Origin: Lachnospiraceae bacterium
GTDB taxonomy: Bacteria > Bacillota > Clostridia > Lachnospirales > Lachnospiraceae
Length of the DNA stretch: 64,000 nt
Reading direction: 5' to 3'
Assembly: GCA_024403415.1 (NCBI GenBank)
Contig: JAKSRY010000001.1
Span: forward strand, 1 to 64,000
Shown: positions 24,488 through 32,625 of the stretch, in pieces
Numbering within the stretch: the stretch's first letter is position 1
Layout of the letters: each line of letters begins with the position of its first letter
Program-made: the position numbers and the translations under genes
Notes under the pieces: model-generated
Seen by the model: only the letters and a program-made list of their open reading frames with translations
Database searches by the model: none
What the model was told of the DNA's origin: nothing

Positions 24488-25017
24488 AATGATTCTCCTT
24501 TCTCTGATTCAAGTTCATTAACCTTGGCCTCTGATAATCCAAGTCTTGTGCTAAGATCTACAATTTTGTCCTGAAGACTTTCGATGCTTGCGTTTAGCTG
24601 CTCAATATATTTCTGCTGTGAATGGCAAAGAGCCTGCATTTCAAGATGATTCTTCTCCATCTCTTTTATCTCATCCTTTAGCTGCTTCGCTTTATCCTTT
24701 ACCACATTGATGCCAGCATCATATGCTTCCTGGTCATAAATCTTAATTTCCGACCATTCTGCGAGCTTTTTGATAAAATACTCCATACCATACTTGCTAA
24801 CAGTGTATTCTTCCGTCTCTTCATCGTATTCATAGAGCCAGCCATCATAATCCTCTGTGAATTCCTTTATGTGCCTTCTTGCCGATGTCTCCGGCATACC
24901 TTCGGAAATCAACCATTTCTTCAATTGATCCGCAGTAGCACCCTTAGAAGTACGCATCAAATTATAGACATCAAAGTACTTAGCAAAGTTCGCTACATCT
25001 GCTTCATATTCGTACAT
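24451..25017 (-). CDS. Winged-helix-like protein with C-terminal coiled coil
   Basis: 188 residues from ATG 25017, which has GGAGG 7 bp upstream; the open frame continues to 25140 without a ribosome site. Residues 1-70 look like a small helical DNA-binding domain (LMRTSKGATADQLKKWLISE then SARRHIKEF). Residues about 105-175 form a long amphipathic coiled coil (KQLKDEIKEMEKNHLEMQ and SIESLQDKIVDLSTRLGL). I know no named family. Its place before xis and int suggests regulation or segregation of the element. Confidence 0.6.
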   Translation of the reverse strand: MYEYEADVANFAKYFDVYNLMRTSKGATADQLKKWLISEGMPETSARRHIKEFTEDYDGWLYEYDEETEEYTVSKYGMEYFIKKLAEWSEIKIYDQEAYDAGINVVKDKAKQLKDEIKEMEKNHLEMQALCHSQQKYIEQLNASIESLQDKIVDLSTRLGLSEAKVNELESEKGESLWHKHKKHVNWK

Positions 25018-25140
25018 CCTGCTTCCTCCTTCCTGAAGGTATTTTTCTCGCCCCTCAATATGTACTTGGAGCCTGGAAAACGTGATTACAGAAATTCTCT
25101 GAAATTTTCTGTAATATTTTCTTGACCCTTCACTATACAT

Positions 25141-25574
25141 TTGGGTTGAAAAAAAGCTGATTACTAAATTCCGGAGAAAATTTTAAAAAAATTTCATTGC
25201 CAAAACTGGCGCCCCCGTCAAAGGTGTTAACTGGATGTCCAGGCAATGCTGTTGCCCTTTGGAAAAAATGATTTCAAGCTGCTTGATACTTATAGGTATG
25301 ATCCGTAGATTTTTCAGATAGTCTGAAACCCTTTAACACGCATAAAATGGGCATTCTTTCAAAACTGGCGGCAATCCACACAAGCACCAAGTTCTCTGGA
25401 ACCGCGGACAGAAAAGAGATAACAGGATACGCCTAAAGTTGCATACTTTTAGGCCGAAAAACCAGACTCCTATGTAGTCTGCCAGGCATAATTTCATTTC
25501 ATCTGAAATGCCTCTGCCAAAGCTGGCGGAGCAACTGATATTGCTACAGATGCTCTTACCTCAAAAACAGACAT
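25141..25574. other. Structured non-coding region with AAA(A/G)CTGGCG repeats
   Basis: No gene is visible between the coiled-coil gene and ariB. The decamer AAA(A/G)CTGGCG occurs at 25202, 25361 and 25519, spaced 159 and 158 bp. On the minus strand two of them form GCCAG(T/C)TTTGGC hairpins. Other stems: GCCTAAA...TTTAGGC (about 25431-25454) and GGCAT...ATGCC (about 25487-25512). Regular spacing plus several stems fit a transfer or replication origin or a structured RNA; which one is unknown. Confidence 0.5.
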
Positions 25575-25613
25575 AGAAAAAGACCACTTTGGGTCCAATG
25601 GACCAAAAGTGAT
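25575..25613 (-). terminator. Terminator downstream of ariB
   Basis: A long imperfect stem (25582-25613) built on ACTTTGGGTCCA and TGGACCAAAAGT. On the minus strand it is followed by TTTTTCT. It lies about 100 bp past the ariB stop. Confidence 0.75.
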
Positions 25614-25640
25614 CTCTGTAATTTTTACAATATGAAGTTC

Positions 25641-25689
25641 TGGTCCAGTGGACCAAAGGGTGAGTGGTGCTTCTGGTCAAGTTGACCAG
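25641..25689. repeat. Palindromes TGGTCCA-G-TGGACCA and CTGGTCAA-G-TTGACCAG
   Basis: Two perfect palindromes (25641-25655 and 25673-25689), each with a single central G. The first shares its TGGTCCA core with the terminator stem at 25575-25613. All lie between ariB and its terminator. Protein-binding sites or mRNA 3'-end structure are possible. Confidence 0.6.
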
Positions 25690-25710
25690 AGGTAATCGAC
25701 TATATTATTT

Positions 25711-26610
25711 TTATGCAGCTTCCAGAATATTCCGATCAAGAATGCGAATTCCATTATCCTCTTCCCATTTAATAATTGATTTATAAAGGCTCGTCAATTT
25801 GAATTTATCAAAATCATATATAACTCTTAGCATTTCTTCAATTCTATTCTTATTTACATTTTTATTTCGCCCGTAACCAAGCCCCTCATTGTCTGTAGAA
25901 ACAACACTCATAGCTAAAATATTGGTAACATCATGACCGCATCCAACTTGAAATCTATCGAATTGCTTTTTTCTCTCTAAATCAACATCTGTTGATATTT
26001 CGTAGGCAGTATATCTTCCCCTTACTCGATTGACTAGTTCCTCAATATTAACCATGAATTTGTCATCAACCACATCCGCATAAGGAATATCTTGCATATT
26101 AATTCGATATTTATTTTTTCCACAAACAAGCTTTAAGAGTCCTAGTTCATAAGATGCATCAATAATTGAATCAATAAACGTCTTTCCCTGTGATTCTTCA
26201 AAATTTTGAATAATAATATTATCTGTGAGTTCAGAATAAAGCCTACGCATATTGGGCTTGCTACTCAAAATTAACATTTCCATATCATGGACATCTGTAA
26301 GAATAACATTTTTGTCCGTAGATGTTCTTCTTGTAATATGCTCAAAATCCGCATCTACTATAGCCAAATAACCTTTTTTATTAAGTCTATTCTGCTCTTC
26401 AATATAATTTAAAACATTCTCTTTTCCATCTAGATTTACAACCTTACATATCTTGCAATCCAAAATGTTTTCAAAAAAGTGCTCGTCACTTTCTCCTTCT
26501 ACCAATAAATAATACTGTATTCCATATTGCTTTGAATACTCATTTCTTATTCGCATTGCACTTGCAGCTCTCGCTCCAGTCCTATGCATATATTGATTAC
26601 CATACGCCAT
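25711..26610 (-). CDS. DUF4435 TOPRIM-like protein, AriB-like effector of a PARIS system
   Basis: 299 residues. The N-terminal third has TOPRIM-like acidic motifs of DUF4435: LLVEGESDEHFF near residue 38 (catalytic-type Glu), LAIVDADFEH near residue 83 and TDVHDMEMLIL near residue 104. A GHDV segment near residue 223 is also typical. In characterised PARIS systems AriB is held by AriA until a phage anti-restriction protein is sensed, then acts as a nuclease on tRNA-Lys. The start overlaps the ariA stop (TAATG) with GAGGAGG upstream, so both proteins are made together. DUF4435 also occurs outside PARIS, hence some caution. Confidence 0.75.
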   Translation of the reverse strand: MAYGNQYMHRTGARAASAMRIRNEYSKQYGIQYYLLVEGESDEHFFENILDCKICKVVNLDGKENVLNYIEEQNRLNKKGYLAIVDADFEHITRRTSTDKNVILTDVHDMEMLILSSKPNMRRLYSELTDNIIIQNFEESQGKTFIDSIIDASYELGLLKLVCGKNKYRINMQDIPYADVVDDKFMVNIEELVNRVRGRYTAYEISTDVDLERKKQFDRFQVGCGHDVTNILAMSVVSTDNEGLGYGRNKNVNKNRIEEMLRVIYDFDKFKLTSLYKSIIKWEEDNGIRILDRNILEAA

Positions 26611-28010
26611 TACATATCCTCCTCAAGTCCAAGACTAATCAACAAATCGTCATGTCCATTTACAATGTCAGGAGAATGCGTTGCAATTATTGCTTGCATA
26701 TGATTTTCACAGATTCTTTCTAGTACATTAATAAATTCCATCTGCCAAGCAACATGAAGAGATATTTCAGGCTCATCAATTAAAAAGATTGTATTCTCAT
26801 CCGATTGAAATATTAACTCGTAAAACAGTATAAAATCATGCTTTTCTCCAGATGATAATTTTGCTAAAGGAATTATCTTTTTCTTTCCAGATACACTCTT
26901 TATTGGCTCAAATACAATTCCGTTTTCATTATCAATTCTCATCATTTTGTTACTAAAACGGGTTGTTGTATTAATTATTTCTATAAACAACTCTAATTTC
27001 TGTTTTATATCATCATACAAACGCAATTTATCTAAGGTATCATTGATGTACAAAGTATAGAATTTTCTCATTGTATCATCTATGTTTTCTGTAGGTGCAA
27101 GCGACTTTTTGCCTTTTAATACTAAACCTGTATTTTCTAACTCTTTTCGTTTTTCCTCTAGTTCAATAAGTTTTTCAGCTATTTCTTCATCATTATAAAA
27201 CGATTCAGAAGACCCATAAAATCCGACCAATCTATCTGGAAAATCTCGGTCCATTTTCTCTGATATAAGACTGTATCTCTGTCTTACTAATTGTATTTGA
27301 CTAAAAATATCGTTTGCAGCAACTACAATCTGCTCACGAGTTTTCTCTCCCGCAAGCGCTTGCTCTCTCCTTATTTCCATAATACGTCGTTCTTCTCTAG
27401 TCATCGCACCATATGGAATATCACGCTCTGCTTCACTTTTAAAGCCTCTATTTTGATTTGAATAAAGTCTATTTGCATCAATAAATCTAATTGTACTTCC
27501 TTCTCTTAATGCTTCAATTGTCTCTTTATATTTTTCATATTTATTAGTAACATTTACCATATCGTCTCGTTCCTCAACAGGGACATGACGTCTTCTCATT
27601 TCCATTCTTCTAATTGCATTCTCAAATCCTTCGGAACGACAATAATCATAAAAGTCTGGAGATATAGGTAACTTTAGCTCTACAATCTCTTCCTCTTTCT
27701 TTGTTATCAGATAACTAATTTCTCCGGAAAAAATCTCACGTCTCATTCGTCGAGGGACCATATCTTGTAATTTAGATTTATCAATTGTAACAATATAATC
27801 ATCCTGTAATTCTACAGAGAATACGTCAAATGGTACATCAAAAGCAACCTCAAAATCAAAAGAAAAAATACTATTAATTATTCTAAAAACAGTTGTTTTT
27901 CCATATCCATTTGGAGCATGTATAATCGAAATAGAATCATGTTCTTTAAACTCAATTTCATACGAAAATGCATCAAATAAATTCTCAACCTTAACTTTCT
28001 TTATCTTCAT
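26610..28010 (-). CDS. ABC-type AAA ATPase, AriA-like sensor of a PARIS system
   Basis: 466 residues from ATG 28010 (a GTG four codons earlier, at 28022, is possible). Walker A HAPNGYGKTT at residues 31-40, a long helical/coiled middle with many Arg/Glu (about 120-320), ABC signature LSSGEKHDF near 395, Walker B FLIDEPEISLH near 422 and the H-loop ATHSPDI near 447. This is the AAA_15 layout with intact catalytic residues. It is followed with 1-bp overlap by a DUF4435 gene, the defining pair of PARIS (AriA-AriB). AriA proteins form ring oligomers that bind phage anti-restriction proteins such as Ocr. OLD/Gabija ATPases carry their own TOPRIM domain; this one does not. Confidence 0.75.
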   Translation of the reverse strand: MKIKKVKVENLFDAFSYEIEFKEHDSISIIHAPNGYGKTTVFRIINSIFSFDFEVAFDVPFDVFSVELQDDYIVTIDKSKLQDMVPRRMRREIFSGEISYLITKKEEEIVELKLPISPDFYDYCRSEGFENAIRRMEMRRRHVPVEERDDMVNVTNKYEKYKETIEALREGSTIRFIDANRLYSNQNRGFKSEAERDIPYGAMTREERRIMEIRREQALAGEKTREQIVVAANDIFSQIQLVRQRYSLISEKMDRDFPDRLVGFYGSSESFYNDEEIAEKLIELEEKRKELENTGLVLKGKKSLAPTENIDDTMRKFYTLYINDTLDKLRLYDDIKQKLELFIEIINTTTRFSNKMMRIDNENGIVFEPIKSVSGKKKIIPLAKLSSGEKHDFILFYELIFQSDENTIFLIDEPEISLHVAWQMEFINVLERICENHMQAIIATHSPDIVNGHDDLLISLGLEEDM

Positions 28011-28349
28011 TGTAGTGATCACCTGTCCCTTTCTTCTTTTTTATATTATAGTTCTATAAAATCTATAAAATCATTGAAATCATACTCATCTGACTGTACC
28101 AGAAATCCCATCATCTTTTTTACATTACTTCTCCTTCTTACATAGGTTGAATCAGAAAGCATATATAAGAATTGCCATAAAATAATCCTCCATAATAGAC
28201 AACACTACTGTATAAATAGATCTTAAGATCATTCGCTTAATAGATCAACCCAAAAAGTTTGTGATATCATACTTTTTTATCCTGTTTTCACACATACTAA
28301 CCGTCTTCTCTATATGTTGACAGCATGAACCCACAGCTGTGTTTGAAGG
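28011..28349 (-). other. ariA leader region
   Basis: A gene-free AT-rich stretch. The only promoter-like element I can point to is a TATAAT on the minus strand (complement of 28045-28050), about 35 bp before the ariA start, with no convincing -35 box. Two direct copies of ATTTTATAG lie beside it. The region separates the ariAB unit from the upstream terminator, so ariAB is probably an independent transcript. Confidence 0.4.
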
Positions 28350-28397
28350 CATTAGAAAAGGCCCTGACCATAGGGTTATTCCTACAATCAGAGCCTT
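28350..28397 (-). terminator. Terminator after the DUF4238-like gene
   Basis: On the minus strand AAGGCTCTGA and TCAGGGCCTT form a 10-bp stem (one G-U pair) around a 19-base loop, followed by TTTTCT. It sits about 40 bp past the stop at 28440. Confidence 0.7.
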
Positions 28398-28439
28398 CGG
28401 CAGAACAGCCTAGCACAGCTGCCCCTGCTGTAAACATAT

Positions 28440-29186
28440 TTATTCTTCCCTTATTTTTACAACTTCTCCAATAATATTCTGGAGAAGGTTCTTATTACTT
28501 GAAATAACATACTTTTTATCTCTTTTCATTTCCTGGACAAGAGACAGTTGGTTAATCATATGAATAACCTCTTGATCATCAACTTCATATACTGCCACAA
28601 AGTTTTTGCCCTCTTCCTCTTCAATATGAATATCATCTAAAACTATTGCTCTTCTCGGTGTCACTGGACAAATAATTCTATTTTTACATTGTGTAAGTCC
28701 CCCAGTTGGTAAGACTAATTCTTCTGTGCTTTTATTAACTAAAAAAGATATATGATATTGTTGTAATATTCTCTTTTCTTGCGCCATAAGGTATCCATCA
28801 TGTGCCGCAATATCATGTTGATCCCTTCTGGGAAAAAACTGAAAAAACACTGAATTACTATTCAGTTCTGTTTGAAACGATGGCGAGCGTGCAAGCAATG
28901 AATACACATAACTAAAGGCGATATCCCGATATTGAACCGGCGGTTCGTCACCAGCTTCAAATTCTGTATCTTTAATGAACTTCAATAATTCTCCTAGCAT
29001 GCTTTCCACTTCAGCTCCAAGAAAATCTTCAACATAATCAGAAAAATACCCTTTTTCTGTGTACATCGTCTTTGGATATCCCCTGCGAATTTTGCCGTTT
29101 TCAATATCAAAAAAATATAACAATCCATTTTCATCTGTAAAATTGTTCATTACTAGTCTCGGCATCTGAATATGTGAATTCACCAT
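28440..29186 (-). CDS. DUF4238-like protein, second gene of a coupled pair
   Basis: 248 residues. The opening HIQMPRLVMNNFTDENGLLY, then YFFDIENGKI, resembles the start of DUF4238 proteins (His-x3-Pro-Arg then an Asn-Phe pair). Later comes a helical middle (YVYSLLARSPSFQTELNS) and the segment CPVTPRRAIVLDD, also typical. DUF4238 has no established activity but is frequent in defence islands. Its start overlaps the stop of the zinc-ribbon gene by 1 bp (TAATG), so the two are translated together; a terminator follows. Family assignment is from motif memory. Confidence 0.55.
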   Translation of the reverse strand: MVNSHIQMPRLVMNNFTDENGLLYFFDIENGKIRRGYPKTMYTEKGYFSDYVEDFLGAEVESMLGELLKFIKDTEFEAGDEPPVQYRDIAFSYVYSLLARSPSFQTELNSNSVFFQFFPRRDQHDIAAHDGYLMAQEKRILQQYHISFLVNKSTEELVLPTGGLTQCKNRIICPVTPRRAIVLDDIHIEEEEGKNFVAVYEVDDQEVIHMINQLSLVQEMKRDKKYVISSNKNLLQNIIGEVVKIREE

Positions 29187-30169
29187 TATTCAATCCTCGT
29201 TTTATCTGTATTTGTTAGAGATAAAAGCCCATTTCCAAGCTTTTTGATTAACTCAACTAGCTCATATACCTCCGCTTGCTTCACTACTATTCTTTGTCCC
29301 ACCGCATATGTTTGATCTCCAGATTTATCTATATACTTTTGATCAACCATACCGTTGTTATGTTCTATGAGATGGCGCCTCTGAAACATGAGATTTAACC
29401 TCTTTAACTCCAGTTCCGATAGCCATTCATCATATCCTTTCCCCGTAGATTCTTTAAAAAGCTGACTACCTTTTTCAATTATTTGAAAATCATTTACTCT
29501 CGATGTTTTTTCAGTTATCTTATCATAATTACAAGCGGCATATTTCTGAAAAGCCGACACTGCATCTCCAATAGAGCTTTCTATGAGTCCACGACATAAT
29601 GTTTCAGCCTTGTCTCTTCCATAAGATGAAGTTAACATTTCTCTCATATCAGGAATAGACTTTAGCATCTTCTCTATACTATCTAATGATTCGTCAAAAA
29701 CACTTGATACCGAATTGTAACCACAGCACGGACAAAAATAAGCAGCTCCAATCACACTGTATCTTGTTCCACATTTTTCGCAGATAATGTCTGTTTCCCA
29801 TTCTTCACACTGGCCTATCGGATTATTTTCAAATGAAATTCTGCGACCCGGTTTATATGTTAATTTTACATACTTGTTTCTACGAGTAGATTTTGCCAAT
29901 TCTCCAAAAGCCTCGTCAAGTTTTCCTGAAATTAATGACATGGCATAATTAGCAGCAACATCCGGCATTCCTTCTAACTGTTTTTGCGTCCACCATTTAT
30001 CTGAAGTATCAATGTGTCCACACATAGGACAATGTACTTCTTCATCAGAAACCTTCTCCTTCCAATCATTCATATTTATTTTAAATGAATATAAACAATT
30101 CTCATTCGGGCATTCCCTATCAAAATATCCCTTTTTATCTGACTGAAACGTAATTGGTATCTCCATCAT
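29186..30169 (-). CDS. Double zinc-ribbon protein with HEPN-like C-terminal domain
   Basis: 327 residues. A first cysteine set (CPNENC ... CPMCG, about residues 20-50) and a second (CEKCG ... CPCCG, about 133-157) form two zinc ribbons. The C-terminal part is helical and contains RRHLIEHNNGMVD near residue 275, an R-x4-H motif of the type used by HEPN RNases. I do not recognise the whole protein. The ribosome site GGAAGG precedes ATG 30169. It is coupled by a 1-bp overlap to the DUF4238-like gene, and the pair is isolated by terminators on both sides, so it forms a two-gene module inside the defence island. RNase activity is inference. Confidence 0.5.
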   Translation of the reverse strand: MMEIPITFQSDKKGYFDRECPNENCLYSFKINMNDWKEKVSDEEVHCPMCGHIDTSDKWWTQKQLEGMPDVAANYAMSLISGKLDEAFGELAKSTRRNKYVKLTYKPGRRISFENNPIGQCEEWETDIICEKCGTRYSVIGAAYFCPCCGYNSVSSVFDESLDSIEKMLKSIPDMREMLTSSYGRDKAETLCRGLIESSIGDAVSAFQKYAACNYDKITEKTSRVNDFQIIEKGSQLFKESTGKGYDEWLSELELKRLNLMFQRRHLIEHNNGMVDQKYIDKSGDQTYAVGQRIVVKQAEVYELVELIKKLGNGLLSLTNTDKTRIE

Positions 30170-30234
30170 TACATCCTTCCCTAAAAATCTCGGCTCTTTC
30201 GTTCAATTTCCTTTAATACATTCTAGTTATTACA

Positions 30235-30261
30235 TGAAAAGGACCAGCCGAAGCTGATCCC
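30235..30261 (-). terminator. Terminator after higA
   Basis: GGATCAGC-TTCG-GCTGGTCC on the minus strand (30241-30260), an 8-bp stem with one G-U pair and a stable UUCG tetraloop, then TTTTCA. It ends the higBA transcript before the zinc-ribbon gene. Confidence 0.85.
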
Positions 30262-30286
30262 TATTATATCTCTGCCATATCGCCTA

Positions 30287-31366
30287 CTAATACGCTGTCT
30301 TAACCTTATACTTATGTTTTATAGGTTTCATAGTCCAATCATCAAATCCAACCAAACCATCATTCTGTAATCTTCCCAATACAATACCAGGATCTCTATT
30401 GATTACTTCCGAAAAACGTACAATATCATTTAATGTAAATCTTTTATTTGCCACAAACTCAGTATACTTATCTCTTGGAATCAAGCTGTCCTCTGCAAAT
30501 AAATCAGCTGCGAGCTCCTGTTCCCCGGTTTCCTTTTCAAATGAGATTCCATAATCGCCATTGATAATATGACCAATCTCGTGGAAAAGTGTAAACCAAA
30601 ATGAATCAGAATAAAATCTTCTGTCATTAACCATCAGCATGATATTATCGCCGATTTTCTTAGTAGCTCCATTAATCCTAGATCCAGCAATATTAGGTAG
30701 AACTACAAAGATAACACCTGCCTCTTCAAATGCTTTTCGAATCAATGGATAGAATTCGCTGTGGTTCTTAGTTAATGTCAACGCATACTGCACTGCATCT
30801 TCAAATTTCTTTTTATTGAACTTTGGAGCATCAACTGCCAATGCCTTATTTGTGGCAATCTGAACCATTGTATTAGCCTTAACTGTACTAGCCTCTTCTA
30901 AAGCCTCTGTTGAGCTTCTAAAGCTTACCGCCATATCTCTTTTGGTAAATACAGTTAATGTCGCTACATTCAAAAACTCTCTAAGTGCCTTTATCTGCTC
31001 ATCTTTTTTTCTAGGCAAATCAGGCAGACCATAGTTTTCTCTGAAATACTTATAATCAAATATCTCAAATACTTTTCGTTCCTCTACCAATTCTTCCTGC
31101 GATTTAAACTCAGCTATCAATGCATCATATGCATTTTGAAGATTCAACCAATAATTCACACTGGTTCCAATCATTCTAGATAACTTCATTGCAATGTCGA
31201 TTGATAAGCTCTGTTCACCACGAATTAATAAGCTTAAATTCTTAGGGGTTGTGTCTAGTCTCTTAGCAAAATCTTCCTGAGTTAATCCGCTTTCTTCAAC
31301 AATCTCTTTAATATAATATCCTGGGTGAAATGCAACCGTATCATTATATTCAATGTAATTACTCAT
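30287..31366 (-). CDS. higA: HigA antitoxin fused to ImmA/IrrE-like metalloprotease domain
   Basis: 359 residues, much longer than a plain HigA (about 100). Residues about 14-85 are an XRE helix-turn-helix of the HigA type (FHPGYYIKEIVEESGLTQED, ending VNYWLNLQ). Residues about 185-310 are an ImmA/IrrE-type domain with zinc protease motif FHEIGHIING and a downstream Glu in GEQELAADLFAE. Such fusions occur in Firmicutes. In the family the HTH binds the toxin gene operator. The peptidase part may cleave a partner or itself under stress. The start overlaps the end of higB by 8 bp, with GGAGG upstream. Confidence 0.85.
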   Translation of the reverse strand: MSNYIEYNDTVAFHPGYYIKEIVEESGLTQEDFAKRLDTTPKNLSLLIRGEQSLSIDIAMKLSRMIGTSVNYWLNLQNAYDALIAEFKSQEELVEERKVFEIFDYKYFRENYGLPDLPRKKDEQIKALREFLNVATLTVFTKRDMAVSFRSSTEALEEASTVKANTMVQIATNKALAVDAPKFNKKKFEDAVQYALTLTKNHSEFYPLIRKAFEEAGVIFVVLPNIAGSRINGATKKIGDNIMLMVNDRRFYSDSFWFTLFHEIGHIINGDYGISFEKETGEQELAADLFAEDSLIPRDKYTEFVANKRFTLNDIVRFSEVINRDPGIVLGRLQNDGLVGFDDWTMKPIKHKYKVKTAY

Positions 31367-31730
31367 AATGCTTGCTCACCTCCATTATTTCAACAATTCT
31401 CACATTCTGTGATATCTCATCAATATTGCAAGGAACATATGGTTCCTTATTCTCATCAAGTGGCTCTAATATTATACGCCACTGGTCTCGCCTTGATTTC
31501 ACATCAATAGCAAAAAATCCTTCCAGGTCCCTTCCACCTTTATTTTCAAGTTTATGAAAGTGAAAGGTTGGTTGAACTATAATATCTTTAATAGTATCTG
31601 CCTGCTTCAAAGCATTTATCCTTGCTAAAAGACTGTTTGCCAGTGCATTATTTCCGCCAAATAGCTTCTTCGCTGCTTTTAAGCTAGTACATTGTTCCTC
31701 AGTTTTGGCATCTGTATAAACTAATTCCAA
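31359..31730 (-). CDS. higB: RelE/HigB-like mRNA interferase toxin
   Basis: 123 residues of the RelE/ParE superfamily HigB type, first in its operon as usual for hig. The centre FHKLENKGGRDLEGFFAIDV and DQWRIILEP match HigB, with conserved Lys/Arg residues for mRNA cleavage on the ribosome. The start codon is TTG at 31730, with AAAGGAGG 6 bp before it; no ATG is nearby, which may hold toxin translation down. The promoter and a 21-bp palindrome lie directly upstream. Confidence 0.85.
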   Translation of the reverse strand: MELVYTDAKTEEQCTSLKAAKKLFGGNNALANSLLARINALKQADTIKDIIVQPTFHFHKLENKGGRDLEGFFAIDVKSRRDQWRIILEPLDENKEPYVPCNIDEISQNVRIVEIMEVSKHYE

Positions 31731-31748
31731 AGCCTTCCTCCTTTCATT

Positions 31749-31799
31749 AAATTACCTATCAGGTAATTTGATTGTAGTACCTCTATGTCATTTTGTCAA
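31749..31799 (-). promoter_or_regulatory. higBA promoter with 21-bp palindromic operator
   Basis: On the minus strand TTGACA (31794-31799), 17-bp spacer, TACAAT (31771-31776): near-consensus. Just downstream lies a perfect palindrome AAATTACCT-ATC-AGGTAATTT (31749-31769), covering the likely transcription start and ending about 19 bp before the TTG start codon. It is a natural HigA site. Confidence 0.9.
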
Positions 31800-31817
31800 G
31801 AACACACGTTTACTAAA

Positions 31818-32618
31818 TCATCCAACAAACTGTGGCATATCATGATTTACCTCCGCTCTATAGTAACTGCTTATTGCGCTTCCCGCATTGAACAAGCTTG
31901 CAAGAAGATAACTTTTAATATTACGCACCTTAGTAGTATTCTTCCGAAGGCAATTAATTACATACTCCACATGAGAATAGTTAAGCTTCAGGAATTTGCT
32001 TTTCACAAGATTCTTTGGATACACATCCCCTGCAATGGTAATTTCCTCATTCTTGGAAAGAACTGTCTCCAAAATTAGATCAAATATTCCATCTACCATC
32101 TCATGGTCATAAGGATGAGCAAGGAGAAGACTGTCATAATCAATATTCTCTTTGATGATTTCGCTATAGCCTTCCATCTCATCAATCGTATCCTGACTAT
32201 GATTGATAGATAAGATAGTTTTACTCATATTAGTCTTATTAGGGTTAAGATTCCGAACACGGTCGTGTTCATTTTCCGGACACGCATGAGTTCGATTATT
32301 GAACTCGCAAGGCTCTTCCAAGTTCGTTTTCTGAACTCGTGGAAGAGAGTTATCCACACATGGAGAGTCTTCTTCCACAGATGCGGCTTCAACTCTTTTC
32401 TCATCAGAAGTTGCGTGCGCTTTCTCCTCAGCGGTCTCATCTTCACAGATAAAGTTCATCACATAGAACACGCTTGCCTTTGCAATACCCATATTTTTCT
32501 TCTCAATAAGACCAATTCCACTTCTCTGACTGATTACCAAAAGAAAATAGATATAATCCATTAAACTCGAAAAAAGAAGCGAAGAACAATTGATTTTGAT
32601 CTTCGCTTCTTTCATCAT
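31818..32618 (-). pseudogene. Truncated replication initiator (RepA_N remnant + DUF6017)
   Basis: 266 codons. The C-terminal 100 residues match the DUF6017 domain of Tn1549-type replication proteins: ITIAGDVYPKNLVKSKFLKL, then NTTKVRNIKSYLLASLFNA and a final YYRAEVNHD. Near residue 33 RSGIGLIEKKNMGIAKA matches the very end of the RepA_N winged-helix domain, but the preceding 70-80 residues of that domain are missing and replaced by an unrelated hydrophobic stretch. The initiator is therefore unlikely to bind its origin. No good ribosome site precedes ATG 32618. The linker between the domains carries three strong DNA hairpins. Confidence 0.65.
32255..32347. repeat. Three hairpins in the repA linker
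   Basis: GAACACG-2-CGTGTTC (32255-32270), GAGTTC-7-GAACTC (32288-32306), and CTCTTCCA-AGTTC-7-GAACT-2-TGGAAGAG (32313-32347). They cluster in the region coding for the linker. In RepA_N plasmids the replication origin lies inside the rep gene between the two domains, so these may be a relic origin. Confidence 0.6.
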
Positions 32619-32625
32619 AATAAGA

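Noticed and set aside
26610-28010. Gabija GajA or OLD nuclease
   Set aside because: Those ATPases carry a C-terminal TOPRIM domain on the same chain; here it is a separate DUF4435 protein.
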